The position numbers and the translations under genes were made by a program. From Clostridium sp. LS (GTDB taxonomy: Bacteria > Bacillota > Clostridia > Clostridiales > Clostridiaceae), in assembly GCF_002760435.1 (NCBI RefSeq), contig NZ_AUUU01000050.1, forward strand, positions 1 through 32,336: DNA of 32,336 nucleotides. The letters are read 5' to 3'. Below, piece by piece: positions 1-9,172 of the stretch. Position 1 is the stretch's first letter. Every line of letters starts with the position of its first letter. The notes beneath the pieces are model-generated. The model had not been told where the DNA came from, made no database searches, and was given only the letters and a program-made list of their open reading frames with translations.

Positions 1-8
1 AACCGAAA

Positions 9-38
9 AGGAGCATCGCTCCTGATTAAAATTTAATC
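9..38 (-). terminator. Hairpins downstream of the XRE regulator gene
   Basis: Two adjacent inverted repeats follow the regulator stop codon. GATTAAA/TTTAATC spans 24-38. AGGAGC/GCTCCT spans 9-23 and is followed on the minus strand by TTTTC. The GC-rich stem with a short T run fits a weak intrinsic terminator for the minus-strand gene. The window edge prevents a check of what follows. Confidence 0.5.
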
Positions 39-90
39 ATTTTGCGACACTCCCTTATTAATAAATATTTAAAATTCTTATATTTTGCAG

Positions 91-759
91 CTATAGTGTA
101 ATTTCAATTCTTTCTAATTTAGCAATTACATCTAATTCCTTTAATTCCATAGTCTCAGTAAGTAAACTTCCTGCATTGCTTACCAGCAACAATTTCGAAT
201 TACCTAAAACTTTTACTTGTCTTATTTTTCTTTTCCCTTTATAGTCAATTAGGAAAAAACCATTGTTACTTACTTCTTTTATACTATGAGCAAAAGCAAT
301 ATCCCCTTTTAACATCCTAAATCCAGTCATTTCATCATCTTCTATTTCTAAATAAAATACTTTATCTTGTGGATAATTCTCTATTTTATTAGAATGAACA
401 GGCATTTCTTTAGTTCCCTTTTTGCTAGATAATGAATAATCATAAATTGGAACACTTCTAAGCACTGATGAAAAAGCATCTGTCCATAATTCTGAACTCT
501 CAGTATTTCTCTTTGGAAGTTCTTTTAAATTCTTCTTTTCTTCCATTAATACTTCATCTGTAACTACCATGCTTATATCATTCAAATCAGCTTTTAAAAC
601 CTTAGCTGCCTTATCTATTAAGGATTCAGGTGCAACTTTTCTTCCCATTTCAACTTCACTTAAATATTTTTCAGCTACACCTAATTTCTTAGCTAAAGCT
701 TTCACCGTCAAACCACTTTTTTCTCTAGCTTGCTTTATATTTTCTCCTACACGACTCAC
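91..759 (-). CDS. XRE-family regulator with a LexA/CI-like (S24) C-terminal domain lacking the catalytic pair
   Basis: Predicted DNA-binding regulator of 222 residues. Residues 5-60 form a Cro/CI-type helix-turn-helix (LTVKALAKKLGVAEKYLSEVE). After a charged linker, residues 130-215 resemble the beta-rich dimerisation/peptidase fold of LexA and CI repressors. Where S24 peptidases carry the Ser-Met nucleophile the sequence reads DDEM (141-144), and Arg180 sits where the catalytic Lys is expected. Self-cleavage is therefore unlikely; this alignment is by eye. I chose the GTG at 757-759 because AGGGGAG lies 8 bases upstream. An upstream TTG at 807 would overlap the preceding gene and has no such site. 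The stop of the DUF3783 gene is one base before this start, so the two are translationally linked. The regulated targets are unknown. Confidence 0.8.
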   Translation of the reverse strand: MSRVGENIKQAREKSGLTVKALAKKLGVAEKYLSEVEMGRKVAPESLIDKAAKVLKADLNDISMVVTDEVLMEEKKNLKELPKRNTESSELWTDAFSSVLRSVPIYDYSLSSKKGTKEMPVHSNKIENYPQDKVFYLEIEDDEMTGFRMLKGDIAFAHSIKEVSNNGFFLIDYKGKRKIRQVKVLGNSKLLLVSNAGSLLTETMELKELDVIAKLERIEITL

Positions 760-760
760 T

Positions 761-1132
761 TTAATTTCTCCCCTTTTGTTGTGCTTGAAACCATTCTCTT
801 TCTTCAATTAAATGCTCTAATAGATAACTGAAAGTCCATTTATAATTTTGTGGTGTTGAGACAGCTAACACTCCCCCTTGAATAAACCCTCTAATATACC
901 TAATAGTAAATTTTAATTGATCTTCTTTAAATCCATTAAAAATAAGTGCCTTTTCATTTAATGGCAGTTCATCATAAGAATTTTCATTGGCATTTTTATT
1001 GATTATATCTTCTATTTTCATCAACGCCATATTATTATTTACTTCTATGACCTTAATGTTTTGACTTTCAATTTTCTTAATCTCTTCTTTGCTTAATCCA
1101 TATGCTAATAGACACTTATTATTTATAGCCAT
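761..1132 (-). CDS. DUF3783-family protein
   Basis: Small protein of 123 residues with no known function. The C-terminal half (about 57-118) has the DUF3783 pattern: an N-terminal LIFNGF beta strand, an amphipathic helix, then a hydrophobic strand ending VLAVSTPQNYKWTFSYLLEHLIEE. The conserved Thr/Asn/Trp and the acidic helix are typical of that family. The first 45 residues (CLLAYGLSKEEIKKIES...) look like a degenerate repeat of the same alpha/beta unit. The ATG is preceded by AGAGGTG. It ends one base before the GTG of the XRE/S24-like gene, so they probably form one transcript. The pairing suggests a functional link, which is inference. No signal peptide or membrane segment is visible. Confidence 0.75.
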   Translation of the reverse strand: MAINNKCLLAYGLSKEEIKKIESQNIKVIEVNNNMALMKIEDIINKNANENSYDELPLNEKALIFNGFKEDQLKFTIRYIRGFIQGGVLAVSTPQNYKWTFSYLLEHLIEEREWFQAQQKGRN

Positions 1133-1178
1133 TTATGACACCTCTTTTCCTATTATATTTTCATAATAATATATTCTT

Positions 1179-1703
1179 TTATTCCTCAATTATTTCTGGT
1201 TCTTTAAACTCTTCCCCTTGCATATCGACTGTAACACTTTTTATTACTTGATCCTCATAAGGTCTATCAGCCATATCAGTCTTTGCTGCAACAATCTTAT
1301 CAGCTACTTCCATTCCTTCAATAACCTTGCCGAATGAAGCATATTGTCCATCTAAATGTGGAGCATCAGCAACCATTATAAAAAACTGACTTCCAGCTGA
1401 ATCTGGATGCATAGCTCTAGCCATTGATAATACTCCTCTTGAATGTTTAAGAGTATTATTAAATCCATTGCTTGTAAATTCTCCCTTTATGGAGTATCCT
1501 GGGCCTCCCATTCCACTACCTTCTGGACATCCACCTTGGATCATAAAATTAGGAATGACTCTATGAAAGATTAATCCATCATAGAATCCTCTATTAATTA
1601 AATCTACAAAATTGTTTACTGTATTTGGAGCTATTTCAGGATATAACTCTGCTTTAATAACACCGCCATTTTCCATAGTCATTGTAATAATTGGATTTTT
1701 CAT
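1179..1703 (-). CDS. Cyclophilin-type peptidyl-prolyl cis-trans isomerase
   Basis: Catalyses isomerisation of Xaa-Pro peptide bonds during protein folding; probably cytoplasmic because no signal peptide is seen. The full cyclophilin domain is present in 174 residues. It includes FHRVIPNFMIQGG (catalytic Arg in FHR), the active-site stretch AGSQFFIM, and HLDGQYASFGKVIEGMEV. The acidic tail EEFKEPEIIEE lies beyond the domain. I chose the ATG at 1701-1703 (MKNPIITM) with GAGGAG 11 bases upstream. The longer frame opens at a TTG at 1730 and would place this Shine-Dalgarno inside the gene. It lies about 100 bases downstream of murI and 46 bases before the DUF3783 gene on the same strand. The spacing permits partial co-transcription, but no clear terminator or promoter decides this. 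Confidence 0.93.
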   Translation of the reverse strand: MKNPIITMTMENGGVIKAELYPEIAPNTVNNFVDLINRGFYDGLIFHRVIPNFMIQGGCPEGSGMGGPGYSIKGEFTSNGFNNTLKHSRGVLSMARAMHPDSAGSQFFIMVADAPHLDGQYASFGKVIEGMEVADKIVAAKTDMADRPYEDQVIKSVTVDMQGEEFKEPEIIEE

Positions 1704-1806
1704 TGTAATAATTTCTCCTCTCGAAATCAATCTTAAATAGTATTATTATCTAAAATATAAGATTAAATTCATGATTTATATTAAATTCTATAAATCTAAA
1801 TTATCT

Positions 1807-2586
1807 CTATATTTTGACATTAATTAGATTATAACAGAAATCTATAATTTTATTATCATTAATAGAATTATAAATTATTATTTCTCCCTTTGCATTTGAA
1901 TCATTTAATAAATCTTTTTCTGACAGCTTCCTTTTTAATTCTTGGGCAGTTCCTAAACCTCCATCTATAAGAGGTATATCCTCCCCAATAACATTAGCTA
2001 AAGCTTTTTTTATAAAAGGATAATGTGTACATCCTAGAACTATTGAACCTATGTTATTTCTCAAATAAGGCTTAAACTTTTCTTTTAAATAACTTTCTAG
2101 TTCATCACCGTCTAATATTCCTTGCTCAATAAATTCCATAAGACCAGCGCAAGGCAGAGATACTATATTGGCTTCACTTCTATACTTCTCCATTAAGGCT
2201 TTAAATTTCTTTTCTCTTAAAGTCATAGGTGTTGCCATTATTATTACATTGCCTTTTCTATTAAGTTTTACAGCCGGCTTTAATGCAGGTTCAATTCCTA
2301 TTATAGGAATATTATTATATTTATTTCTAATTACATCTATTGCAGCACTGGTAGCTGTATTGCAAGCTACTACAACTGCTTTAACATTTTTATTTAATAA
2401 AAAATTTACTGCTTCCAACGTGAGATTTCTAACTTCATCTAGTTCCTTAGTTCCATAAGGAGCATTTTTTGAATCTCCAAAATATATGAAATTCTCATTA
2501 GGCATAATAGAAACAGCTTCTTTCATTACACTCAATCCGCCTACTCCTGAATCAAAAAATCCTATTGGACTATTTTTAATATCCAA
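1807..2586 (-). CDS. murI: Glutamate racemase
   Basis: Converts L-glutamate to D-glutamate for the peptidoglycan stem peptide, in the cytoplasm and without cofactor. The 259-residue length is normal. Both catalytic cysteines are in their conserved settings: Cys75 in [11 protein letters not shown] and Cys186 in LGCTHYPF. The N-terminal [11 protein letters not shown] loop carries the catalytic-site Asp and the glycine-rich turn. The start is a TTG at 2584-2586, preceded by GGAGTGAGGA. No ATG lies nearby, and MurI homologues begin just before the IGFFDSG strand, so TTG is well supported. The gene precedes the cyclophilin gene on the same strand. A roughly 480-base AT-rich region lies upstream, and I could not pick out a convincing promoter in it. 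Confidence 0.96.
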   Translation of the reverse strand: MDIKNSPIGFFDSGVGGLSVMKEAVSIMPNENFIYFGDSKNAPYGTKELDEVRNLTLEAVNFLLNKNVKAVVVACNTATSAAIDVIRNKYNNIPIIGIEPALKPAVKLNRKGNVIIMATPMTLREKKFKALMEKYRSEANIVSLPCAGLMEFIEQGILDGDELESYLKEKFKPYLRNNIGSIVLGCTHYPFIKKALANVIGEDIPLIDGGLGTAQELKRKLSEKDLLNDSNAKGEIIIYNSINDNKIIDFCYNLINVKI

Positions 2587-3000
2587 AGTGTCCTCACTCC
2601 ATTTTTTAATTAGTCATATAAAACAATATAACATTTAAAGCATTTAGCATACATATTGATTTAATAGTAGATATAAATTCCTAATTAGTTATAATCCTTA
2701 CTAATTCAAATTTAACTAAATTTACTTAGATTGTTATTATTAACATCTTATATAATAAATATTTTAGTACTTTATTTACCTACTGTCTAGCAATTATGAT
2801 ACTACACATTTCAGATATAACTTATATATTTTCTACTATTAATCAACTCTTTAACTAATTTCATAAATATTTACATGAAACATAATATTATTTAGAAATA
2901 CATTTACATATTATTACTTAATTTTCCACATTATCAAGATATTCATTTAATTTCTTTATATAAATAATTTAATTTCTCTACTTTAGCATTTTTTTCATTA
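2587..3000. other. AT-rich intergenic region with no recognisable feature
   Basis: Divergent spacer between murI (minus) and the HD-GYP gene (plus). It is very AT-rich, has no open frame with a ribosome binding site, and shows no clear hairpin or riboswitch-like sequence. The murI promoter must lie here, but no -35/-10 pair stands out. Confidence 0.6.
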
Positions 3001-3027
3001 TTATTGTATAAATTTACATGATTTTTA

Positions 3028-3036
3028 TGGTATAAT
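3028..3036 (+). promoter_or_regulatory. Extended -10 promoter of the HD-GYP gene
   Basis: TGGTATAAT is an extended -10 element (TGn joined to a perfect TATAAT). No good -35 lies at the usual distance, which extended -10 promoters tolerate. The predicted start of transcription is near 3043, giving a very short leader that begins just ahead of the GTGAGG ribosome binding site. Confidence 0.65.
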
Positions 3037-3065
3037 GGGTATTATTAATGCAGTGAGGTATGAGC

Positions 3066-4175
3066 ATGCGTTTGGTTCCTATTGAATGTGTAAGAGAAAA
3101 TTCATTACTGGGTAAAAATATATATTCTTCTGATGGTCGATGTTTACTTAAGGCCGGCATTGTATTGACTGATATTATTCTAAAAAGAGTTAAAGAACAT
3201 AAAATATTCTCTCTTTATATAATTGATGACTATAGCACTGCTGAAATTGAAGATGTTATAAAACCAGAATTAAGACAAAAATCAATCTCTATCATTAAAG
3301 AAACCTTTTCTGATATTGAAAGAATAGCCTACGTTCATAAATTTGAAAAGCGTAGCATTAAGGATTATACAAAGCAAGAAAAAAAATACTTCAAATCTAT
3401 TAATAAAATAGCTGAAGATTTACTAGAAAATGTTTTATCAAATAAGAATGTATTGCTTTCTTTAGTTGATATAAAAAGTATGGATAATTATACATATGCT
3501 CATTGTGTAAATGTTGCAGTAATATCAATTATACTTGGTATAAGTTTGAATCTTTCCAAAAAGAATTTAACTTATCTTTGTATTGGTGCACTAATTCATG
3601 ATATAGGAAAATCATTTATACCTCGAGAAATTCTTCAAAAGCCTGACAAATTAACTCCTGAAGAATTTGAAATAATAAAAAATCATTCAAGATATGGATA
3701 TAACTTTTTAGATAGTTTTTTTACGTTTAGTTCTCATATTAAATTAATAGTTTTACAACACCACGAAAGATATGATGGATTAGGTTATCCAAATGGTGCT
3801 AATGGAAATGAAATTAGCTATCTTGCCCGAATAGTAAGTATCGCTGATGTCTATGACGCTCTAACTTCCGATAGGCCATATAAAAGAGCCTTGTGTCCAA
3901 GTGATGCATTAGAATATTTAATGTCCAAGGCTGGAACATTATTTGATTATGATATGATTAATGTATTTTGTAAAATTGTTATTCCTTTTCCACAAGGTAC
4001 AATCGTTAGCCTTAGTAATGGTGACGTAGGAGTAGTTGAAGAAACTCTTCCTAATTTTCCATTACGGCCGGTCGTAAAAATAGTTAAAAGCGAACGTCCA
4101 AGTAAGGTTGGTTCTAAAATCAACTTAGTGGACAATCTTTCAATAGTTATTTCACACATAAAGTACGATATATAA
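3066..4175 (+). CDS. HD-GYP domain protein, probable cyclic-di-GMP phosphodiesterase
   Basis: Predicted to hydrolyse cyclic-di-GMP. The 369-residue protein has an N-terminal region of about 110 residues resembling the leader domain often joined to HD-GYP modules (LLGKNIYSSDGRCLLKAG...). The metal-dependent domain occupies about 135-300. HD is in ALIHDIGKSFIPREI (His178-Asp179), and the signature HHERYDGLGYP is complete near 232-242. ADVYDALTSDRPYK follows, as is normal. A C-terminal beta-rich tail (FPQGTIVSLSNGDVGVVEE) is also common in this family. I chose the second ATG, at 3066, because GAGG lies 7 bases upstream; the first ATG, at 3060, overlaps that spacing. No membrane segment is seen, so the protein is cytoplasmic. 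It has its own promoter and terminator. Motility, biofilm or sporulation control is possible but not shown here. Confidence 0.92.
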   Translation: MRLVPIECVRENSLLGKNIYSSDGRCLLKAGIVLTDIILKRVKEHKIFSLYIIDDYSTAEIEDVIKPELRQKSISIIKETFSDIERIAYVHKFEKRSIKDYTKQEKKYFKSINKIAEDLLENVLSNKNVLLSLVDIKSMDNYTYAHCVNVAVISIILGISLNLSKKNLTYLCIGALIHDIGKSFIPREILQKPDKLTPEEFEIIKNHSRYGYNFLDSFFTFSSHIKLIVLQHHERYDGLGYPNGANGNEISYLARIVSIADVYDALTSDRPYKRALCPSDALEYLMSKAGTLFDYDMINVFCKIVIPFPQGTIVSLSNGDVGVVEETLPNFPLRPVVKIVKSERPSKVGSKINLVDNLSIVISHIKYDI

Positions 4176-4217
4176 AATAAGTTACTAAATTCACTATTTT
4201 GTAGCTTATTTTTTATT
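4174..4217 (+). terminator. Terminator of the HD-GYP gene
   Basis: AAAATAAG (4174-4181) pairs with CTTATTTT (4205-4212). The stem extends inward by about eight more pairs with one mismatch and one G-U. A T-rich tract follows on the plus strand. On the minus strand the stem is followed by ATATAT, so it mainly serves the plus-strand gene. Confidence 0.8.
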
Positions 4218-4300
4218 TGCTTTTATTTAATCCTTATAATTTATTTTAAGAATTTACAAAACAATATATTTTCTATCTCTTAACAAATCCATGCTATAAA

Positions 4301-4537
4301 TTAGTTAATTCTTTCTTTCTTATGTACAAATGGATTTAAATTTGCTAATTCCTCAGCTTCCTTAAAACTTCTAGCTCTAAAAATCAATGTCCATCCGTTT
4401 TTATCATATTTTCCTGCACACATTATATATTTTTCTTGTTTATCTAAATTCTTTTCTTGTCTATCTATAATTAGACTGCGAATATTGTTAATATTTTTAC
4501 AATTTAATTTAACAAAAAAATTACCCATTTCATTCAT
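4301..4537 (-). CDS. Small YCII-like protein under probable LexA (SOS) control
   Basis: A 78-residue soluble protein of unknown function. The C-terminal half, AGKYDKNGWTLIFRARSFKEAEELANLNPF, follows the pattern of YCII/YciI-related ferredoxin-like folds: a strand, then an ARSFKEAEELA helix, then a DPF-like NPF. The N-terminal FFVKL strand fits too, but the central catalytic-type His of YciI is not evident. The assignment is tentative. I chose the ATG at 4537 because GAGGAG lies 9 bases upstream; the ATG at 4546 directly abuts that Shine-Dalgarno. The promoter is a consensus sigma-A type carrying two LexA-type boxes (separate entries), so expression probably rises on DNA damage. It stands alone between convergent and upstream genes. 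It has no clear terminator of its own. Confidence 0.75.
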   Translation of the reverse strand: MNEMGNFFVKLNCKNINNIRSLIIDRQEKNLDKQEKYIMCAGKYDKNGWTLIFRARSFKEAEELANLNPFVHKKERIN

Positions 4538-4555
4538 AATATACATCTCCTCACC

Positions 4556-4567
4556 AAACGTATGTTC
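4556..4567 (-). promoter_or_regulatory. LexA-type operator 2, near the transcription start
   Basis: On the minus strand this reads GAACATACGTTT, matching the clostridial SOS box pattern GAAC-N4-GTTT as I know it from C. difficile and relatives. It lies a few bases downstream of the predicted start of transcription (about 4570) and 12-18 bases upstream of the Shine-Dalgarno. Its centre is 29 bases from operator 1. Confidence 0.75.
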
Positions 4568-4576
4568 ATTAATTAT

Positions 4577-4605
4577 ATTATATAGAACATATGTTCACTT
4601 GTCAA
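4577..4605 (-). promoter_or_regulatory. Consensus sigma-A promoter of the YCII-like gene
   Basis: The -35 TTGACA (4605-4600) and -10 TATAAT (4582-4577) are both perfect and exactly 17 bases apart. The spacer contains the palindromic LexA operator 1. A promoter this strong with operators inside and just after it fits a gene that is tightly repressed and then sharply induced. Confidence 0.88.
4585..4596. promoter_or_regulatory. LexA-type operator 1 (perfect palindrome)
   Basis: GAACATATGTTC is a perfect 12-base palindrome identical to the core of the Bacillus DinR/LexA box (CGAAC-N4-GTTCG). It lies wholly between the -35 and -10 elements, so a bound repressor would block RNA polymerase. Confidence 0.82.
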
Positions 4606-4632
4606 CATTTCTCTTAAAATAACATATTTATA

Positions 4633-4675
4633 CAAAAAATACCTCTAAGAATTTATTATTTAAATCCTTAGAGGC
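4633..4675 (-). terminator. Terminator of carAB
   Basis: CCTCTAAG (4642-4649) pairs with CTTAGAGG (4667-4674). An inner ATTTA/TAAAT pair extends the stem past one mismatch. On the minus strand the stem is followed by TATTTTTTG. It sits directly after carB and insulates the SOS-type promoter just downstream. Confidence 0.88.
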
Positions 4676-4690
4676 ATTTTGATAATACTT

Positions 4691-7600
4691 TTATTCTGCT
4701 ATATTAAAAACTTCTAAATTATTATTCTCATCAAACTTTTCAAGTTCTACATCAGCTATAGCTCTCAATGTATCTAATGCAGTAATTACACCTAAGTTTC
4801 TTTCAACTGCTGCTCTTCTTATTAAGAATCCATCTCTCTTAGAATCATTTCCCTTAGTAGGGGTATTTACAACTAAATCAACTTCTCTATTTTTAACTAT
4901 ATCTAAGATATTTGGTTCTTCTTCATCTATTTTTCTAATTTCTTCTGCTTCTATACCTGCATCCCTTAATAGTGCGCAAGTTCCAGCAGTTGCTATAAAT
5001 TTATATCCAACCTTAGCAAGATCCTTTGCTATTGGTAAAAACTCTGCCTTATCATGTTTATTTATTGTAGCAAGTATTTTTCCTTTTTCTTTTGATGGAT
5101 ACATATATGCTCCAACAAACCCTTTATAAAGTGCTTCTTTTATATTTCTACCTACACCTAACACTTCTCCTGTAGATCTCATTTCAGGTCCTAAACTTAC
5201 TTCAACATTAGGTAATTTTTGAGTTGAAAATACTGGAACTTTAACCGAAACTAGTTCAGGTTCTTTATATACATCTACTCCATAGCCTAAATCTTTTAAC
5301 TTAGCTCCAAGCATTACTTGCGTAGCTAAATCTACTATTGGAACGCCACTTACCTTACTTATGTAAGGAACTGTTCTTGATGCTCTTGGATTAACTTCAA
5401 TTACATATAATTGACCTTCAAACTCTATGAATTGAATATTTATCATTCCCTTTATTCCTATTTCTAATGCTAACTTTCTAGTATATTCTAGTACATCCGC
5501 CTTTATCTTATCAGAAATATTTTGACTCGGATACATAGTAACACTATCTCCTGAGTGAACTCCAGCTCTTTCTAAGTGTTCCATAATACCTGGTATTAAT
5601 ATATCTTCTCCATCCGATATAGCATCTACTTCAATTTCTCTACCCATTAAGTATTTGTCTATAAGTATTGGATTCTTACTATCTTTAGCAAAAGCATTTT
5701 CTAAATAGTATGTTAACTCATCTTCATCATGAGTTATTTCCATTCCTTGACCACCAATTACATATGAAGGTCTAACAAGTACTGGGAATTTTAATCTTCT
5801 TGCTTCTTCTAATCCTTCTTCTAATGACCATATACCTTTACCTTTTGGTCTTGATATTCCTAATCTTTCTAATAGTGCATCGAATTTTTCTCTATCTTCA
5901 GCCATATCTATTTGATCTGCTGTAGTTCCAAGAGTTACAATATTTTGTTCTTTTAAGAAATTTGCAAGCTTGATAGCTGTTTGACCACCAAATTGAAGTA
6001 TTACACCATCTGGCTTTTCTTTTTCAATTATATTTAAAACATCTTCCTCAGTTAATGGCTCAAAATATAATTTATCTGATACGTCAAAGTCTGTACTTAC
6101 TGTTTCTGGATTATTATTAACAATTATAGTTTCAATTCCAAGTTTCTTTAAAGCTTTTACACAATGTACTGACGCATAGTCAAATTCGATTCCTTGGCCT
6201 ATTCTTATTGGACCGGAACCTATAACAATTACTTTTTTATTACTTGATACTTCAACTTCATCATATTGTTCGTAAGTTGAGTAATAATATGGAGATAGTG
6301 CTTCAAATTCTCCTCCACAAGTATCAACCATTTTATACGAAGGTCTTATATTCCATATATCTCTTAATCTATATACATCATCAGGGCTAACCTTCAACAT
6401 ATCAGCTATAGCTTTATCTGAAAATCCTTTTTTCTTAAGATGATATAACCATTCTTTATCTAAATCTTCTATCTTACTTAATTTTAGTCTTTGTTCTTCT
6501 TCAACTATCCATTTAATCTTTTCTAGGAAGAACATATCAATACCTGTAATTTTATTTATTTTTTCAATCATGTAGTCTCTTCTTATCATTTCAGCTAATG
6601 CGAAGATTCTTTCATCATCTGGTTTCATTACTATGCTCTTTAATTCTGAAATGCTATACTCTTTAAACTTCTTATGATCTAAAGAATACTTTCCTATTTC
6701 TAAGCTTCTGATTCCTTTTAAGAATGCTTGCTCAAGGTTAGCTCCTATAGCCATTATTTCACCAGTTGCCATCATCTTTGTTCCTAGTTCTCTGTCTGCA
6801 CCAAAGAACTTATCGAAAGGCCACTTTGGTATTTTAACTACAACATAATCTAAAGTTGGTTCAAAACATGCATAAGTTTTTTGTGTAACAGCATTTTTTA
6901 TTTCATCTAATCCATATCCAAGTGCAATTTTAGCAGCAAGTTTTGCAATAGGGTATCCTGTCGCCTTTGATGCTAAAGCAGAACTTCTAGAAACTCTAGG
7001 ATTAATTTCTATAACTGCGTATTCAAAGGTATTTGGATTTAATGAGAATTGTACATTACATCCACCCTCAATTCCAACTGCGTTTATTATATTTATTGAT
7101 GCAGTTCTAAGCATTTGATATTCCTTATCCGAAAGAGTTTGTGATGGAGCAACAACTATACTATCACCTGTATGTATACCTACTGGATCTATATTTTCCA
7201 TATTACATACAGTAATACAGTTTCCATAGGAATCTCTCATTACTTCGTATTCTATTTCTTTCCAACCCTTAACACTCTTCTCAAGTAAAACTTGGCCGAT
7301 CGTGCTTAATTGAAGGCCTGATTCTAATATAGTTTTAAGTTGTTCTTCATCGTCAGCGATACCCCCACCAGATCCTCCTAACGTATATGCAGGTCTAACT
7401 ATAACTGGATAACCAATCTTGTTCGCAAATTCTAACCCTGCATCTAAATCAGTTACAATTTCGCTTTTTATAACTGGTTCACCAATTCTATTCATCATAT
7501 CTCTGAATAGTTCTCTATCTTCACCTTCTTTTATAGATGCAATAGATGTTCCTATTACTTTTACATTATATTTTTCTAATATACCAGCGTCATGCAATTG

Positions 7601-7900
7601 CACAGCAAGATTAAGTCCTGTTTGACCACCCATTCCTGCAAGTAAGCTATCTGGTCTTTCTTTAGCAATAACTTTTTCAACAAATTCTAATGTTAATGGC
7701 TCTAAATAAACTTTATCTGCTACTTCTTTATCTGTCATTATTGTTGCTGGATTTGAATTCACAAGTACAACTTCTATTCCTTCTGATTTTAACGCTTCAC
7801 AAGCTTGAGTTCCTGAGTAATCAAACTCTGCCGCTTGACCTATGACTATAGGACCTGATCCTATAACTAAAACTTTTTTTATATCTTTATTTAATGGCAT
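4691..7900 (-). CDS. carB: Carbamoyl-phosphate synthase large subunit
   Basis: Makes carbamoyl phosphate from bicarbonate, two ATP and ammonia channelled from CarA, for pyrimidine and arginine synthesis. The 1069-residue length is full. Two homologous ATP-grasp halves are clear, each starting with a glycine-rich strand: [21 protein letters not shown] near residue 10 and [20 protein letters not shown] in the second half. Each half also has a conserved VxxRPxxxxGGxG loop ([15 protein letters not shown] and [15 protein letters not shown]). The central oligomerisation region and a C-terminal MGS-like allosteric domain (about 930-1069, [11 protein letters not shown]...ALDTLRA) complete it. The ATG is preceded by AGGAGGGG. 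It lies 14 bases after carA and ends at a strong terminator, so the two form an operon under the carA leader. Nothing in it looks broken. Confidence 0.98.
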   Translation of the reverse strand: MPLNKDIKKVLVIGSGPIVIGQAAEFDYSGTQACEALKSEGIEVVLVNSNPATIMTDKEVADKVYLEPLTLEFVEKVIAKERPDSLLAGMGGQTGLNLAVQLHDAGILEKYNVKVIGTSIASIKEGEDRELFRDMMNRIGEPVIKSEIVTDLDAGLEFANKIGYPVIVRPAYTLGGSGGGIADDEEQLKTILESGLQLSTIGQVLLEKSVKGWKEIEYEVMRDSYGNCITVCNMENIDPVGIHTGDSIVVAPSQTLSDKEYQMLRTASINIINAVGIEGGCNVQFSLNPNTFEYAVIEINPRVSRSSALASKATGYPIAKLAAKIALGYGLDEIKNAVTQKTYACFEPTLDYVVVKIPKWPFDKFFGADRELGTKMMATGEIMAIGANLEQAFLKGIRSLEIGKYSLDHKKFKEYSISELKSIVMKPDDERIFALAEMIRRDYMIEKINKITGIDMFFLEKIKWIVEEEQRLKLSKIEDLDKEWLYHLKKKGFSDKAIADMLKVSPDDVYRLRDIWNIRPSYKMVDTCGGEFEALSPYYYSTYEQYDEVEVSSNKKVIVIGSGPIRIGQGIEFDYASVHCVKALKKLGIETIIVNNNPETVSTDFDVSDKLYFEPLTEEDVLNIIEKEKPDGVILQFGGQTAIKLANFLKEQNIVTLGTTADQIDMAEDREKFDALLERLGISRPKGKGIWSLEEGLEEARRLKFPVLVRPSYVIGGQGMEITHDEDELTYYLENAFAKDSKNPILIDKYLMGREIEVDAISDGEDILIPGIMEHLERAGVHSGDSVTMYPSQNISDKIKADVLEYTRKLALEIGIKGMINIQFIEFEGQLYVIEVNPRASRTVPYISKVSGVPIVDLATQVMLGAKLKDLGYGVDVYKEPELVSVKVPVFSTQKLPNVEVSLGPEMRSTGEVLGVGRNIKEALYKGFVGAYMYPSKEKGKILATINKHDKAEFLPIAKDLAKVGYKFIATAGTCALLRDAGIEAEEIRKIDEEEPNILDIVKNREVDLVVNTPTKGNDSKRDGFLIRRAAVERNLGVITALDTLRAIADVELEKFDENNNLEVFNIAE

Positions 7901-7914
7901 TTTACTTACCCCTC

Positions 7915-8964
7915 CTATAGTGCATATTCTAAGAATTTATCAAATATGTATTCACTGTCTTTTGGACCTGCTGATGCTTCTGGATGGAATTGAACTGAAT
8001 ATATTGGTAAAATCTTATGCTTCATTCCTTCTACAGTTCCATCATTTATATTAACGTGAGTAATTTCCATATCATCTGGTAGCTTTTCTACTACATAACC
8101 GTGATTTTGAGAAGTTATATGCACAATGTTAGCTTCTAAATCTTTAACAGGGTGATTACATCCTCTGTGTCCAAATTTTAATTTAGTAGTTTTACCACCT
8201 AACGCTAAACCTAACAATTGATGCCCTAAGCAAATACCCGTTATTGGTTTCTTTCCAACTAATTTCTTTATATTTTCTATAGCAAAATCTAAATCTTCTG
8301 GATCTCCAGGTCCATTAGATAAGAATACTAAATCTGGATTAACATTTAAAACTTCTTCAGCTGTAGCTGTCGCTGGGAATACAGTTAATTTGCATCCTCT
8401 CTTTTTAAAGTTCCTTATTATATTAGTCTTTATACCAAAATCCATAACTGCAATATGCTTTCCTGTACCTTCAACAGTATAAGATTTTTCTGTAGTAACA
8501 GTTATCACAGCATCCTTAGTAGAAAAGCCTGCAACTTTTTCTTTTACATATTCGTCATCTACATCTTCGAGTGTAATAATTCCTCTCATAGTACCGCTAT
8601 TTCTTAAAACCTTAGTTAGTGCTCTTGTATCTATTCCTTCTAAACCAATGACTTTTCCTTGTTTCAAGAAATCTTCAAGTTCTAACTCACATCTAAAATT
8701 ACTTGGCATATTACATTTTTCTCTTACAATAAACCCTCTTACTTTTATTGAGTCTGATTCCATGTCCTCAAGATTAATTCCGTAATTACCTATTAAAGGA
8801 TAAGTCATAGTAACTATTTGTCCGTAATAAGATGGATCTGTAAGTACTTCTTGATAACCTGTCATACCAGTTGTAAATACTACTTCTCCAACGCTTTCCT
8901 TTAGGTATCCAAAAGCCTTACCCTCAAAAACCATGCCATTTTCTAATATAAGCTTTGCCTTCAT
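7915..8964 (-). CDS. carA: Carbamoyl-phosphate synthase small (glutaminase) subunit
   Basis: Class I glutamine amidotransferase subunit that releases ammonia from glutamine and passes it to CarB. The 349-residue protein has the CarA-specific N-terminal domain ([31 protein letters not shown]) and then the amidotransferase domain from about 170. The triad is intact: Cys245 in GICLGHQL, and His327 and Glu329 in FHPEAS. I chose the ATG at 8962-8964 because GTAGGAGG lies just upstream and CarA proteins begin at the [10 protein letters not shown] strand. The frame stays open 31 codons further upstream, but that stretch (LYYPFVLHKQ...) is the untranslated leader. It is first in a two-gene operon with carB. 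Expression is probably attenuated by PyrR through the leader at 9014-9225. Confidence 0.98.
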   Translation of the reverse strand: MKAKLILENGMVFEGKAFGYLKESVGEVVFTTGMTGYQEVLTDPSYYGQIVTMTYPLIGNYGINLEDMESDSIKVRGFIVREKCNMPSNFRCELELEDFLKQGKVIGLEGIDTRALTKVLRNSGTMRGIITLEDVDDEYVKEKVAGFSTKDAVITVTTEKSYTVEGTGKHIAVMDFGIKTNIIRNFKKRGCKLTVFPATATAEEVLNVNPDLVFLSNGPGDPEDLDFAIENIKKLVGKKPITGICLGHQLLGLALGGKTTKLKFGHRGCNHPVKDLEANIVHITSQNHGYVVEKLPDDMEITHVNINDGTVEGMKHKILPIYSVQFHPEASAGPKDSEYIFDKFLEYAL

Positions 8965-9013
8965 GCTTAAGCCTCCTACAAATATATTTTTGCTAAAACT
9001 ACACCTTATAATT

Positions 9014-9084
9014 TTTTGTTTATGTAAAACAAAAGGATAATAAAGAGTCTGCATCAAAACTGAAAACTGAGCTCTTCACTATCC
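9014..9084 (-). promoter_or_regulatory. Second terminator-like hairpin in the carA leader
   Basis: In RNA order, GGATAGTGAAGAG (9084-9072) pairs with CTCTTTATTATCC (9047-9035), giving 13 pairs of which two are G-U. TTTTGTTTT follows. The T tract itself can pair with AAACAAAA (9021-9014). The base of the stem overlaps TCACAGGA (9089-9082), which is fully complementary to the loop side of the PyrR hairpin upstream. This could be a second attenuation step or simply leader structure; the sequence alone cannot say. Confidence 0.45.
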
Positions 9085-9113
9085 TGTGATATACCTTACA
9101 AATATTTGAATTC

Positions 9114-9159
9114 AAAAAATAAGCTATGAAATTTTTCATTACGCATCCAAATATCATAG
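9114..9159 (-). terminator. Attenuator terminator in the carA leader
   Basis: CTATGATATTT (9159-9149) pairs with AAATTTCATAG (9134-9124), eleven positions with one mismatch. CTTATTTTTTG follows. It lies 13 bases after the PyrR-binding hairpin and about 150 bases before carA, the layout of a premature terminator. TTTGG on its 5' side can pair with CCAAA from the PyrR hairpin, a possible antiterminator. Confidence 0.8.
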
Positions 9160-9172
9160 TTTTGTTCCCTTT

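Noticed and set aside
91..1132. Prophage remnant, suggested by a CI-like regulator.
   Set aside because: No integrase, phage structural gene or attachment repeat is near, and the neighbours are housekeeping genes.
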